Below are positions 1 to 5,688 of a stretch of 10,792 nt of DNA, one piece after another. Where the stretch lies: NCBI GenBank assembly GCA_903879465.1, contig CAIRLQ010000084.1, positions 1 through 10,792 of the forward strand, read 5' to 3'. The position numbers and the translations under genes were made by a program. The notes under the pieces are model-generated. The model was given only the letters and a program-made list of their open reading frames with translations, was not told the origin of the DNA and did no database searches. Position 1 is the stretch's first letter; every line of letters starts with the position of its first letter. The stretch is from an uncultured Opitutia bacterium (GTDB taxonomy: Bacteria > Verrucomicrobiota > Verrucomicrobiia > Opitutales > UBA953).

Positions 1-15
1 CGCCCCACCATTCAC

Positions 16-56
16 GCGCTCCTAAAACCGCGCCTTTCAACGACATTTAGGAGCGC
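16..56. repeat. Perfect 11-bp inverted repeat
   Basis: Two arms, 16-26 (GCGCTCCTAAA) and 46-56 (TTTAGGAGCGC), are exact reverse complements separated by 19 nt. No T-run follows on the + strand (the next bases are GC-rich), so it is not a classical intrinsic terminator for + transcription. It may terminate or attenuate transcription, or be a dyad operator upstream of the small-gene cluster. The function is not shown. Confidence 0.6.
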
Positions 57-103
57 CCGATCACAGGTAGCGGCCTGACCCCGTATTCGGCCCCCCTGAG
101 GGG

Positions 104-132
104 TTGACTTCACATATAACTGTTAACACTAT
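104..132 (+). promoter_or_regulatory. Candidate promoter for the small + strand genes
   Basis: TTGACT (104-109) matches five of six bases of the -35 consensus. A 17-nt spacer leads to CACTAT (127-132), a poor -10 with three of six matches. A small CCCC-TGA-GGGG hairpin (93-103) abuts the -35. The -10 ends only a few bases before the first start codon, so the transcript would be almost leaderless. TATAAC (115-120) is a better -10 by itself but has no -35 at the right distance. Weak call. Confidence 0.25.
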
Positions 133-135
133 CGA

Positions 136-516
136 GTGATGGACGCTACTCCCTTAATTAACACGGTTTTTTATAGGGATAATGTCCAAGATGACGTCCG
201 GGCTGCCCTTGATGCCTACCTAAAAGCCCCCTCCAAGAAGGACGCCGTAGTAGCCAAAGCGGTGGTCGGCGCCCTGGTGGATTGGTACCGCTACCGGGGC
301 ATGGAAGCCCGGGTGGATACCTATAAGGCGCGGTGCATCGGGGAGTCCGTCATCATGAAGGTGCCGGCTAACCGGAGGGGCGCCCTGGCCCGGCATCGGG
401 GCCGGTACGTCCGGATCATTTCCCTAGGCCGCGACGGCTTCGCGACCTTCCTGCGCTTCGCTCCGCTAAAGCTGACCAAGGTCCAGGAAGAAGCCCTCAT
501 CCCTCTTAAGAACTAA
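136..516 (+). CDS. Small basic protein of unknown function, paralogue A
   Basis: A 126-aa protein whose family I do not recognise. The first start is GTG at 136, directly followed by ATG at 139. An in-frame TAA at 124-126 blocks longer starts, and there is no clear Shine-Dalgarno sequence. The N-terminal third looks helical (DDVRAALDAYLKA), the middle has a WYRYRG patch, and the C-terminal half is basic and probably beta-rich, with the segments GESVIMKV and RGRYVRI. It ends with KLTKVQEEALIPLKN. The same pattern recurs in the next gene, and about a third of residues are identical by eye, so the two are diverged tandem duplicates. The basic charge would fit nucleic-acid binding, but that is inference. 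No signal peptide or membrane segment is visible. Conservation between two copies supports real coding. Confidence 0.75.
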   Translation: MMDATPLINTVFYRDNVQDDVRAALDAYLKAPSKKDAVVAKAVVGALVDWYRYRGMEARVDTYKARCIGESVIMKVPANRRGALARHRGRYVRIISLGRDGFATFLRFAPLKLTKVQEEALIPLKN

Positions 517-555
517 ATCCAAGGCAACCGCACGAGGGCGGGCAAAGATTCCTTT

Positions 556-939
556 ATGTACCAAAAAGAAGTTCAATTCTATGAGGACCCCTATCACGAC
601 GACGTCGGCAAGGCGCTGAAGGCATTCCTGGACGCCAAGACCAAGAAGGAAAATCATTTCGCGATGAGCAACCTTCAGGCCTGGCTTTTCTGGCTACGCT
701 ACAAGTTCAACGACGGGAAAAGGTACCGGTACGGCGTGGGACAGGTCGGCAAGTCTTACATCATCAAAGTCGGACCTGGGAAGCGCGGGCTGCTATCCAA
801 GTTCCGGGACCGACATGTACGGGTCGTCTGCACCCATAGCCGCGGCTGGACCGTCCAGCAATGGTTCGGTACCGTGAAGCTTACGGCCGAAGAGGCCAAG
901 GCGCTCGTGCCGGCGAAGAACATGATCTTTTATCCGTAA
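556..939 (+). CDS. Small basic protein of unknown function, paralogue B
   Basis: A 127-aa protein that begins 39 nt after paralogue A, probably in the same transcript. The start is ATG at 556 with no obvious Shine-Dalgarno sequence. It shares paralogue A's blocks in the same order: FYEDPYHDDV near the N terminus, KK at about residue 30, a W/RY patch (FWLRYKF), GKSYIIKV, KRGLLSKFRDRHVRV, then KLTAEEAKALVPAKN. It carries five extra residues (MIFYP) past the shared end. The central aromatic and basic residues differ considerably from paralogue A, so the duplication is old. The function is unknown. A nucleic-acid-binding role is possible from the charge but not shown. Confidence 0.75.
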   Translation: MYQKEVQFYEDPYHDDVGKALKAFLDAKTKKENHFAMSNLQAWLFWLRYKFNDGKRYRYGVGQVGKSYIIKVGPGKRGLLSKFRDRHVRVVCTHSRGWTVQQWFGTVKLTAEEAKALVPAKNMIFYP

Positions 940-945
940 GATCAT
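922..945. repeat. 8-bp hairpin over the stop codon of paralogue B
   Basis: Arms 922-929 (ATGATCTT) and 938-945 (AAGATCAT) are perfect reverse complements around an 8-nt loop that includes part of the TAA stop (937-939). There is no T-tail, so it may be a weak 3' stabiliser or attenuator before the next gene, or chance. Confidence 0.35.
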
Positions 946-993
946 CCAAGATGTAGCTTTCATCCAACCCTTACGTACGTTTCTAAAAATCAC

Positions 994-1455
994 ATGACTT
1001 CCCCTACCTTCAAGGAATTAATGGATGACCCCCAGCTCAGGGCCCACTACATCAAAGACACTGGCATCAGCAAGGCACGCCTACTCAGGTCATTAAAGGC
1101 TGATGATGAATTTAGCCTAATCTACGAACTCAGAGAGGACTTTACGGTATTTTCATACTCCACGGAGAACGGAGACTGCGAGGTCATCGACTGGCGAGGT
1201 CATTACTTTTCAAAAAGCGAATGGGACCCTCTCACCGGTCCATATCCGACCCTCGATGAGGCGCTTGAGCCTATCCGATATCTCCTCCAATGCGGAGACC
1301 AGTGCGATACGGACTCCGTATCGCACACTGTTTATAGCATGTGGCCGAATAAGCAGACGTTAGAAATCATCCGAAGCCTGGTTTCCGTCGGCGATGTGGT
1401 CCAGGTTAACGGAGAAAAATACCGTCGCGCCGATTCTGGCTACGTCAAAGAATGA
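994..1455 (+). CDS. Hypothetical protein, 153 aa
   Basis: An unrecognised 153-aa soluble, mildly acidic protein. The start is ATG at 994, 54 nt after paralogue B, preceded by an A/T-rich stretch without a Shine-Dalgarno sequence. The stop TGA is followed directly by an in-frame TAG. The N-terminal part (MTSPTFKELMDDPQLRAHYIK) looks helical and is followed by a beta-rich region rich in aromatic and acidic residues (DFTVFSYST, CEVIDWRGHYF). Near the C terminus is a VGDVVQVNGEKYRR segment that resembles a small beta-barrel or KOW/SH3-like turn. It has no similarity to the two paralogues upstream and is visibly more A/T-rich. It is convergent with the GIY-YIG operon. A helper or regulator role is possible, but nothing in the sequence proves it. 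Confidence 0.65.
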   Translation: MTSPTFKELMDDPQLRAHYIKDTGISKARLLRSLKADDEFSLIYELREDFTVFSYSTENGDCEVIDWRGHYFSKSEWDPLTGPYPTLDEALEPIRYLLQCGDQCDTDSVSHTVYSMWPNKQTLEIIRSLVSVGDVVQVNGEKYRRADSGYVKE

Positions 1456-1479
1456 TAGCCAATTATAGCATGTAATAAA

Positions 1480-2301
1480 TCAGCCGTTTAAGCCATGGGT
1501 GCGTGAGCCGAGGGCGCGCATCCAGTAGGACTCGCGGGCGAGGATGTCGGCATCGGAGGCGTGGGTGTCGGCGATCTCGAGGATAGAGTACTGAAGGTTG
1601 GCCAGGTGGCCTTCGCCCTTCTGCTTGAGCAGTCTCTTGAGCTCGACGTTTCCGCCATGGCCGTTCTTGGCGTAGGAGCTCCAGCGGCTCCAGATGCCGT
1701 CATCGCCTGAGGCCTTGCCGACATACTGTCCACCAGTGGCCTTGTCAGTGATGAGGTAGACTCCCTTGATGTTTGCGAGGGCCCCATGCCATGAGGCAAT
1801 TCGCTGCCCGATGATGGTCCGCAGTTCCTGGTGGCTGACGGTCACCCTGTTGTAGCCGGGGAACTCCGCCATGACCTGCTTCTCGCGCTTGATCTCGATG
1901 ATCGGCAAAGTCACTGGGGGCTTATGCCAGACATACGAAGCGCGGCTGCGCTTATGGGCGACCTTGATGCGTCCGATTAGGTGCTCCTGCCCGGGCAGGA
2001 GCTCGGTGCCGTAAACGAAGATGTGCGGACGCGTCGGTTGTGGCCTGGCGGGCTTCGTGATACGGTAGACGCCGACGAAAAGCCATTCTCCTGGACCGAT
2101 ATCGATCAGGCTCAGCACTTGGGCGCACTCGAAATTCTTACGCGTCTGCTCCTCCTGCCATTCCTTGAACGCTCCGGCATAGTACTGATTGATCGGATCT
2201 TCCTTTCCGTTCCAACAAGCCAGGTGGACCTTCAGGTCGGACTCATCCACCGCGACACCGTTCGCCTTCAGAAACGGCACCAATCCAATCAGGGGCTTCA
2301 T
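1480..2301 (-). CDS. GIY-YIG nuclease family protein (C-terminal domain)
   Basis: A 273-aa protein with a C-terminal GIY-YIG domain (about residues 175-273). It has GVY at 180-182, YVG at 193-195, the catalytic-type Arg in WSRW (R206), the metal-binding-type Glu in ARESYW (E257), and the terminal Asn in THGLNG (N272), which ends the protein. These are the residues expected for an active member of the fold, which cuts DNA with one metal ion. The N-terminal 170 residues form a separate domain with a WLFVGVYRI strand and many aromatic residues. It may bind DNA or a partner, and I cannot name it. The start ATG at 2301 lies 27 nt after the stop of the preceding GIY-YIG gene, without a clear Shine-Dalgarno sequence. 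It is the last gene of the three-gene operon. Such proteins include restriction enzymes and other mobile or defence nucleases, so a defence role is likely but inferred. Confidence 0.85.
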   Translation of the reverse strand: MKPLIGLVPFLKANGVAVDESDLKVHLACWNGKEDPINQYYAGAFKEWQEEQTRKNFECAQVLSLIDIGPGEWLFVGVYRITKPARPQPTRPHIFVYGTELLPGQEHLIGRIKVAHKRSRASYVWHKPPVTLPIIEIKREKQVMAEFPGYNRVTVSHQELRTIIGQRIASWHGALANIKGVYLITDKATGGQYVGKASGDDGIWSRWSSYAKNGHGGNVELKRLLKQKGEGHLANLQYSILEIADTHASDADILARESYWMRALGSRTHGLNG

Positions 2302-2328
2302 GGAGCGAAATTCGTGAAATAAATTAGG

Positions 2329-3279
2329 TCAAATATCGCCAAGGTCGTTGGCAGACTTAAGTCGCGACAACGTCGAGTAACGTGCCCCCTGGATGCTGCC
2401 TTTTTTGGCGGCCCCAAATGGGATTGGGCGGTCAAGCTTCGTGGCGGGCTGGGCGAAGATCACCTTATACTCCCCATGCTCACCAAAGAGCTCTAATCGT
2501 GCTACCGGCGCCAGATAGGTGACCGCTGAGACGGGAGCGACTTGGTAGCCGGCACACCATTTGATCTGGCCAACCTTACCGGGAGCGATGCTCACGTAAT
2601 ACCAGCAATTTTCGCCCAGGAAAACCTTTTGGAAGCCTTCTTCACGACAAGGAACAACGATGACGAGCTCGTCATCTTGCGGCCCCGCTGAGCTCGCTCC
2701 GGAGGAAACAGATGACAAGGCCGCGGCTACCGACGCGGGCGTCACCGATTCCGACTTAGCGACGACGTGAGCTTTCGGCTCCTCGAATACGTTTAAGTCA
2801 ACCAGCGGAAGAATTCTTAACATCTGAGCCAGGAAGCCATCTGCATCGGCGCAGTCGCTGGCCGTCATCGGTGGCTTACTCGGCTCGGTGCCGTTCTCGA
2901 CGATACAGCGCTTATACTTCTTGGCCCTGGAGATGAGCATACTCTCGATGTATCGAATGTATGCTTTGTTTAGGTTGTCTGAGGTAAAGACGATGGCGTT
3001 GCCCCAAAAATCCTTGTTCTCAAGATGCGATTCGACTCGATCCGGGACGTAATCTCCTTCGCCAATATACACCCGAGGACGCGGGTCTTCCGCACTATTG
3101 CTGTAACCCCAGAGGATATAGATGCCCGGCTTCTTGATGTCGCCGTGCTTCAAGGCCGAGGACCACTTGTCGCGCGGAAAGGCGACCCCCGTGCCGGTCC
3201 AGTTCATATTCTCAATGATGCGGAGACCGTTAGGATCGCCCTCGGGAACAAAGATACGGATCGTATAGGGGGAAGACAT
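2329..3279 (-). CDS. GIY-YIG nuclease family protein with extra C-terminal domain
   Basis: A 316-aa protein from ATG at 3279. A GTG at 3327 would add 16 residues of poor quality (MFALGLFLGLSRVIPP), and the family-like N terminus begins at MSSPYTIRIF, so the shorter start is chosen. From that start, GIY is at 52-54, YIG at 71-73, followed by Arg 81, the Glu of YIESMLISRA (E112), and Asn 129 in ENGT. The full catalytic set is therefore present. After YIG come HLENKDFW, FTSDNLNKAYIRYIE and a TASDCADADGFL segment, typical from memory of a large uncharacterised GIY-YIG subfamily. A low-complexity Ser/Ala linker (about 174-200) precedes a C-terminal module (about 203-316) containing FLGENCWYYV, GYQVAPVSAVTYLAPV, a Gly-Glu-Tyr-Lys strand and QGARYSTLSRL. 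That module probably binds substrate and I cannot name it. The gene follows the 530-aa gene by 76 nt. Confidence 0.85.
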   Translation of the reverse strand: MSSPYTIRIFVPEGDPNGLRIIENMNWTGTGVAFPRDKWSSALKHGDIKKPGIYILWGYSNSAEDPRPRVYIGEGDYVPDRVESHLENKDFWGNAIVFTSDNLNKAYIRYIESMLISRAKKYKRCIVENGTEPSKPPMTASDCADADGFLAQMLRILPLVDLNVFEEPKAHVVAKSESVTPASVAAALSSVSSGASSAGPQDDELVIVVPCREEGFQKVFLGENCWYYVSIAPGKVGQIKWCAGYQVAPVSAVTYLAPVARLELFGEHGEYKVIFAQPATKLDRPIPFGAAKKGSIQGARYSTLSRLKSANDLGDI

Positions 3280-3355
3280 CGGGGGTATGACTCTAGAAAG
3301 CCCCAAGAATAGCCCTAGGGCAAACACTCAGTCGCTGCACCGGCAGTACACCAGG

Positions 3356-4948
3356 TCAGGAGTGGGTGTTTTTCTGGTGCTGGCCCACATATCCGACGAC
3401 CGCAACCTGCGCATGGTCGTCCCAGAAGAAGGCAACTCTGATGGTCTCTTGTGGACGGCGCGACGTGCCGCAGCCGATATGGGCATCCGCATAAGCCACC
3501 CTTCCACCCTTGAGCTTATAGTCCACGCGGTACCAAGATTCGTTCGCGCTCATAGTGCTATCCGATTGGTTTGCAGAATAGTCCCACCTGCTTAGCACTA
3601 CCCTAAGCGATGCATTGAGATCTCGGATTACCTTCTTGCCGGACTTAGCCTGGTAATAGTCTCCACCGATCCATCGAAGCGCTAGCAGCAGGTCGGTCGG
3701 CTCTTGGAAGGGGGACTCCTGCTCGGACTTGCTGTTCAGACGGAAGACCACGCGGCCCTTAAGCTCTTTCTCGGCGACTTCGATTGCTTCGCGGACAGAC
3801 TCGACCTCGGGAATATTCTTCAGCGCCTCACGCCATGTCACGTTCTGTCGGATAAGTCGTGTGGCCTCGAAGTATCTCTTTACCAGGCCGTCGGCCTCGC
3901 GCTTTTCGTCTGCCAGCGTCGCTTGGCTAGCCTCAAGGTCCTCGATCTTCTTTAGGAGCTTCTTTTTCTCCTCCTCGTATACTTCAACGACTTCGTGAGA
4001 GAAGCTCGCGCTCTCTTTGTGTTTTCTGATTTCGTCGTCGGCGATCAGGTCGTCCAGGCCATCCCAAAAGACAGCTCCTGGGAAGCCACGTTGTGTGGCG
4101 GCAATAGCGATTTGGCCAAGGATTCCTTCGCAGAACTCTGACTGCCCGCGCTCTTCCAGACTTTCCCGGATACTGCGCGGACCGATGAGGGGATGGGCGA
4201 AGGGGCTAGCCTCGGGACTGAACCCAGGGTAGTAGATACGCGCGGCGCCATCCCAGACCAAGAGCTTCGGATTAGGGATGAGCTCGGCAAATCGCCTATG
4301 GCAGGCATCTCCATGCAATATAAAGACGTGCGCAAGCGCAGTGAGCTTCGGGGAAAGTAACGTGGGGTTGAAAAGGCATTTGCCTTCTTCGTCACCGGAA
4401 ACGACCACGACGGCGTGCCGGCGCTTTTCGTATGCCAGGTAGGCAGCCAGCGCGTCCACGGTACGGCCCCTTGCCCAAGCTGGCTTCGTGATGATCGGGA
4501 TGCCGTCGTAAGCTCCAAATGCCTCGACGAGCATGGCGATAATTCTTGGGGCTGTGGCACGGCGGCGGAACGGGATAGGGCTGTCGTCCACTCGGTTAAC
4601 CCCATTCACGCAACTCACCCTCAGCCCCTCTGGGGTCTCATCGAAGACGATTTCGGTGACCCACTGGATGCTGGCATCCTCGTTGTCACGATTGATTAGC
4701 CGAAGTCCCCACGCTCTCCGAGTGCCTGAGGAGAATAACTTAGCCTCATAGGCCCAAGACCCGCCTAGCTCTTTAGTTGGAAAGACCGGGAGCGGTCCTG
4801 CAGGCCGGACATTTTCCGTCAGGCCAGGGCGGGGCTTTGCGCTAGGTGCAAAGACCCATTCGACGCAAAGGTCGGCAGCGTCCTCTAACTTAGGGCGCTC
4901 CCCCTCTTTCTTACCTAGGTAGAAACATGTCTGGTACAGGGCTTTCAC
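3356..4948 (-). CDS. Large multidomain protein of unknown function with central coiled coil
   Basis: A 530-aa protein and first gene of the GIY-YIG operon. The start is GTG at 4948. No ATG lies in frame between it and an upstream in-frame stop, and there is no Shine-Dalgarno sequence. Three regions are visible. Residues 1-250 are a mixed alpha/beta region with GLRLINRDNEDASIQWVTEI, then a segment HAVVVVSGDEEG, then LTALAHVFIL and GAARIYYPGF. Residues 305-360 are a Glu/Lys-rich helical stretch, a probable coiled coil. Residues 415-525 are a compact C-terminal domain ending in IRVAFFWDDHAQVAVVGYVG, where strand order and the final hydrophobic strand recall RelE/HigB-type folds. From memory this layout recurs in uncharacterised bacterial proteins. 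There is no Walker motif, membrane segment or known nuclease motif. It could be a sensor or effector partner of the two nucleases, which is inference from the operon. Confidence 0.8.
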   Translation of the reverse strand: MKALYQTCFYLGKKEGERPKLEDAADLCVEWVFAPSAKPRPGLTENVRPAGPLPVFPTKELGGSWAYEAKLFSSGTRRAWGLRLINRDNEDASIQWVTEIVFDETPEGLRVSCVNGVNRVDDSPIPFRRRATAPRIIAMLVEAFGAYDGIPIITKPAWARGRTVDALAAYLAYEKRRHAVVVVSGDEEGKCLFNPTLLSPKLTALAHVFILHGDACHRRFAELIPNPKLLVWDGAARIYYPGFSPEASPFAHPLIGPRSIRESLEERGQSEFCEGILGQIAIAATQRGFPGAVFWDGLDDLIADDEIRKHKESASFSHEVVEVYEEEKKKLLKKIEDLEASQATLADEKREADGLVKRYFEATRLIRQNVTWREALKNIPEVESVREAIEVAEKELKGRVVFRLNSKSEQESPFQEPTDLLLALRWIGGDYYQAKSGKKVIRDLNASLRVVLSRWDYSANQSDSTMSANESWYRVDYKLKGGRVAYADAHIGCGTSRRPQETIRVAFFWDDHAQVAVVGYVGQHQKNTHS

Positions 4949-4966
4949 GGGGCGGGGGTAAGCTCT

Positions 4967-4994
4967 TTCATAAGACGGAGTCAGGCTTCGTCAA
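4967..4994 (-). promoter_or_regulatory. Candidate sigma70-type promoter of the GIY-YIG operon
   Basis: On the - strand TTGACG (4994-4989) and TATGAA (4972-4967) are separated by 16 nt, directly upstream of the 530-aa gene and downstream of a strong terminator. The predicted leader is only about a dozen bases. A perfect TATAAT at 5013-5008 is an alternative -10 but has no good -35. Confidence 0.45.
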
Positions 4995-5036
4995 TATTGT
5001 GTGTTTTATTATAAAGCCTGCGTGCTATAGCCGGTG

Positions 5037-5076
5037 TACAAACAGAACCGGCCCGGACACTGAGTGCCCGGGCCGG
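5037..5076 (-). terminator. Strong intrinsic terminator, - strand
   Basis: Arms 5048-5060 and 5064-5076 pair at 12 of 13 positions (one A-C mismatch), very GC-rich, around a TGA loop. On the - strand the stem is followed by TTCTGTTTGT, seven T in ten bases. It would end transcripts coming from the acidic-peptide gene and the hsd operon before the GIY-YIG operon promoter. Confidence 0.65.
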
Positions 5077-5084
5077 AGAGATTC

Positions 5085-5118
5085 GCCTGACCGCTGAGCG
5101 GCTTCGGCTGTCTTTTTT
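5085..5118 (+). terminator. Possible intrinsic terminator, + strand
   Basis: An imperfect stem (GCC 5085-5087 with GGC 5106-5108, and CCGC 5091-5094 with GCGG 5098-5101, loop TGA) is followed by TTTTTT at 5113-5118. No + strand gene lies upstream within this spacer, so it may close a short antisense or non-coding RNA, or block + strand read-through. Confidence 0.35.
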
Positions 5119-5177
5119 AATGATCAACACGCACTTCGTGCGCCTATTTAGAACAACGTTGGATCAGTTTGTATCCG

Positions 5178-5309
5178 TTAGTCCTCGGACGGCAGGGTGT
5201 CTTCGATCCCTTCGTTTTCCGGCCAGAGTCCCAGCATGTGGGATTCCAACCAGTCGCGGAAGGCTTCGTCCGACAACCCACCCTCTTCGTGAGGGCTTGG
5301 TTTATTCAT
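5178..5309 (-). CDS. Very acidic 43-aa small protein
   Basis: A 43-codon ORF in the spacer between the hsd and GIY-YIG operons. It runs from ATG 5309 to TAA 5178-5180, and the peptide begins MNKPSPHEEGG and ends IEDTLPSED. Twelve Asp/Glu against one Lys and one Arg give a net charge near -10. It has two tryptophans, in FRDWLESH and LGLWPE, and the central part could form an amphipathic helix. A purine-rich GAAAG lies a few bases before the ATG, a better ribosome site than most genes here. A promoter candidate lies just upstream and strong hairpins downstream, so it looks like a self-contained unit. I do not recognise it. A DNA-mimic or regulatory peptide is possible because of the charge, but that is speculation. 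Confidence 0.5.
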   Translation of the reverse strand: MNKPSPHEEGGLSDEAFRDWLESHMLGLWPENEGIEDTLPSED

Positions 5310-5346
5310 AGACTTTCAAATCCCGGCCCAGGATGGGCTAGGACTC

Positions 5347-5377
5347 ATTATCATGCACAGGCGGAGTCGGGAGTCAA
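5347..5377 (-). promoter_or_regulatory. Candidate promoter for the acidic small protein
   Basis: On the - strand TTGACT (5377-5372) and GATAAT (5352-5347) each match five of six consensus bases. The 19-nt spacer is long. Transcription would start roughly 30 nt before the ATG at 5309. Confidence 0.4.
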
Positions 5378-5447
5378 CCAGCCGCCCTGCATGTGGCTCT
5401 AAGACCCCGTCAGCGCGGACCCGACGGAACTACCTGAGGCCCAATCA

Positions 5448-5465
5448 CTAGTGGTTAGCCACTAG
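5448..5465. repeat. 7-bp hairpin downstream of the hsd operon
   Basis: CTAGTGG (5448-5454) and CCACTAG (5459-5465) are perfect reverse complements around TTAG. It lies 25 nt past the stop of the small membrane protein. No T-run follows on the - strand, so it is at best a weak or factor-assisted terminator, or a 3' stabilising stem. Confidence 0.45.
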
Positions 5466-5490
5466 AATAGGCTTACTTTATTATAATGGC

Positions 5491-5682
5491 TTACCGCTTA
5501 AACAGTTCAGCCACAAATAACGCCAGGACCGTCAGAGCCGACGCCCCGAGCCATAAGAGGAACAGCTTCATGCCGCAGCCCATCGGTTTATTTGCCTCTC
5601 CTCGTCTTCTAGCTTCCGCTGCTTGTTCAGGCGTCGGCTTCTTCGCCGCTGGCGACTTATGGATGTACTGCTCTTCCTCCAT
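5491..5682 (-). CDS. Small single-span membrane protein, last gene of the hsd operon
   Basis: A 63-aa protein. The start ATG at 5682 is 6 nt after the hsdR stop, so it is almost certainly co-transcribed and probably translationally coupled. The N-terminal half is hydrophilic and charged (MEEEQYIHKSPAAKKPTPEQ, then an AEARRRGEANK cluster). One hydrophobic segment at about residues 40-60 (LFLLWLGASALTVLALFVAEL) ends in FKR. It has no signal-peptide cleavage motif, so it is likely a membrane-anchored protein. Topology is unclear because basic residues lie on both sides. I do not recognise the family. It could tether or regulate the restriction complex at the membrane, or be a small toxin-like or housekeeping protein. 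Only its position supports a link to restriction. Confidence 0.6.
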   Translation of the reverse strand: MEEEQYIHKSPAAKKPTPEQAAEARRRGEANKPMGCGMKLFLLWLGASALTVLALFVAELFKR

Positions 5683-5688
5683 AAACGG

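Noticed and set aside
1..1455. Integron gene-cassette array
   Set aside because: Small same-strand genes suggested it, but the gaps (39 and 54 nt) are too short for attC sites and no paired core sites were seen.
3280..3327. Upstream GTG start of the second GIY-YIG gene
   Set aside because: The 16 extra residues are hydrophobic and unlike the family, whose typical N terminus starts at the ATG at 3279.
4045..4605. 186-aa - strand ORF inside the 530-aa gene
   Set aside because: Out-of-frame shadow with Ser/Arg-rich composition. The overlapping 530-aa frame has the better protein character.
5120..5311. 63-aa + strand ORF in the spacer
   Set aside because: Antisense to the acidic 43-aa ORF, which has better promoter and ribosome-site context.
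4949..5490. tRNA gene or CRISPR array in the spacer
   Set aside because: There is no T-arm consensus or cloverleaf and no regularly spaced repeats. The hairpins are better explained as terminators.
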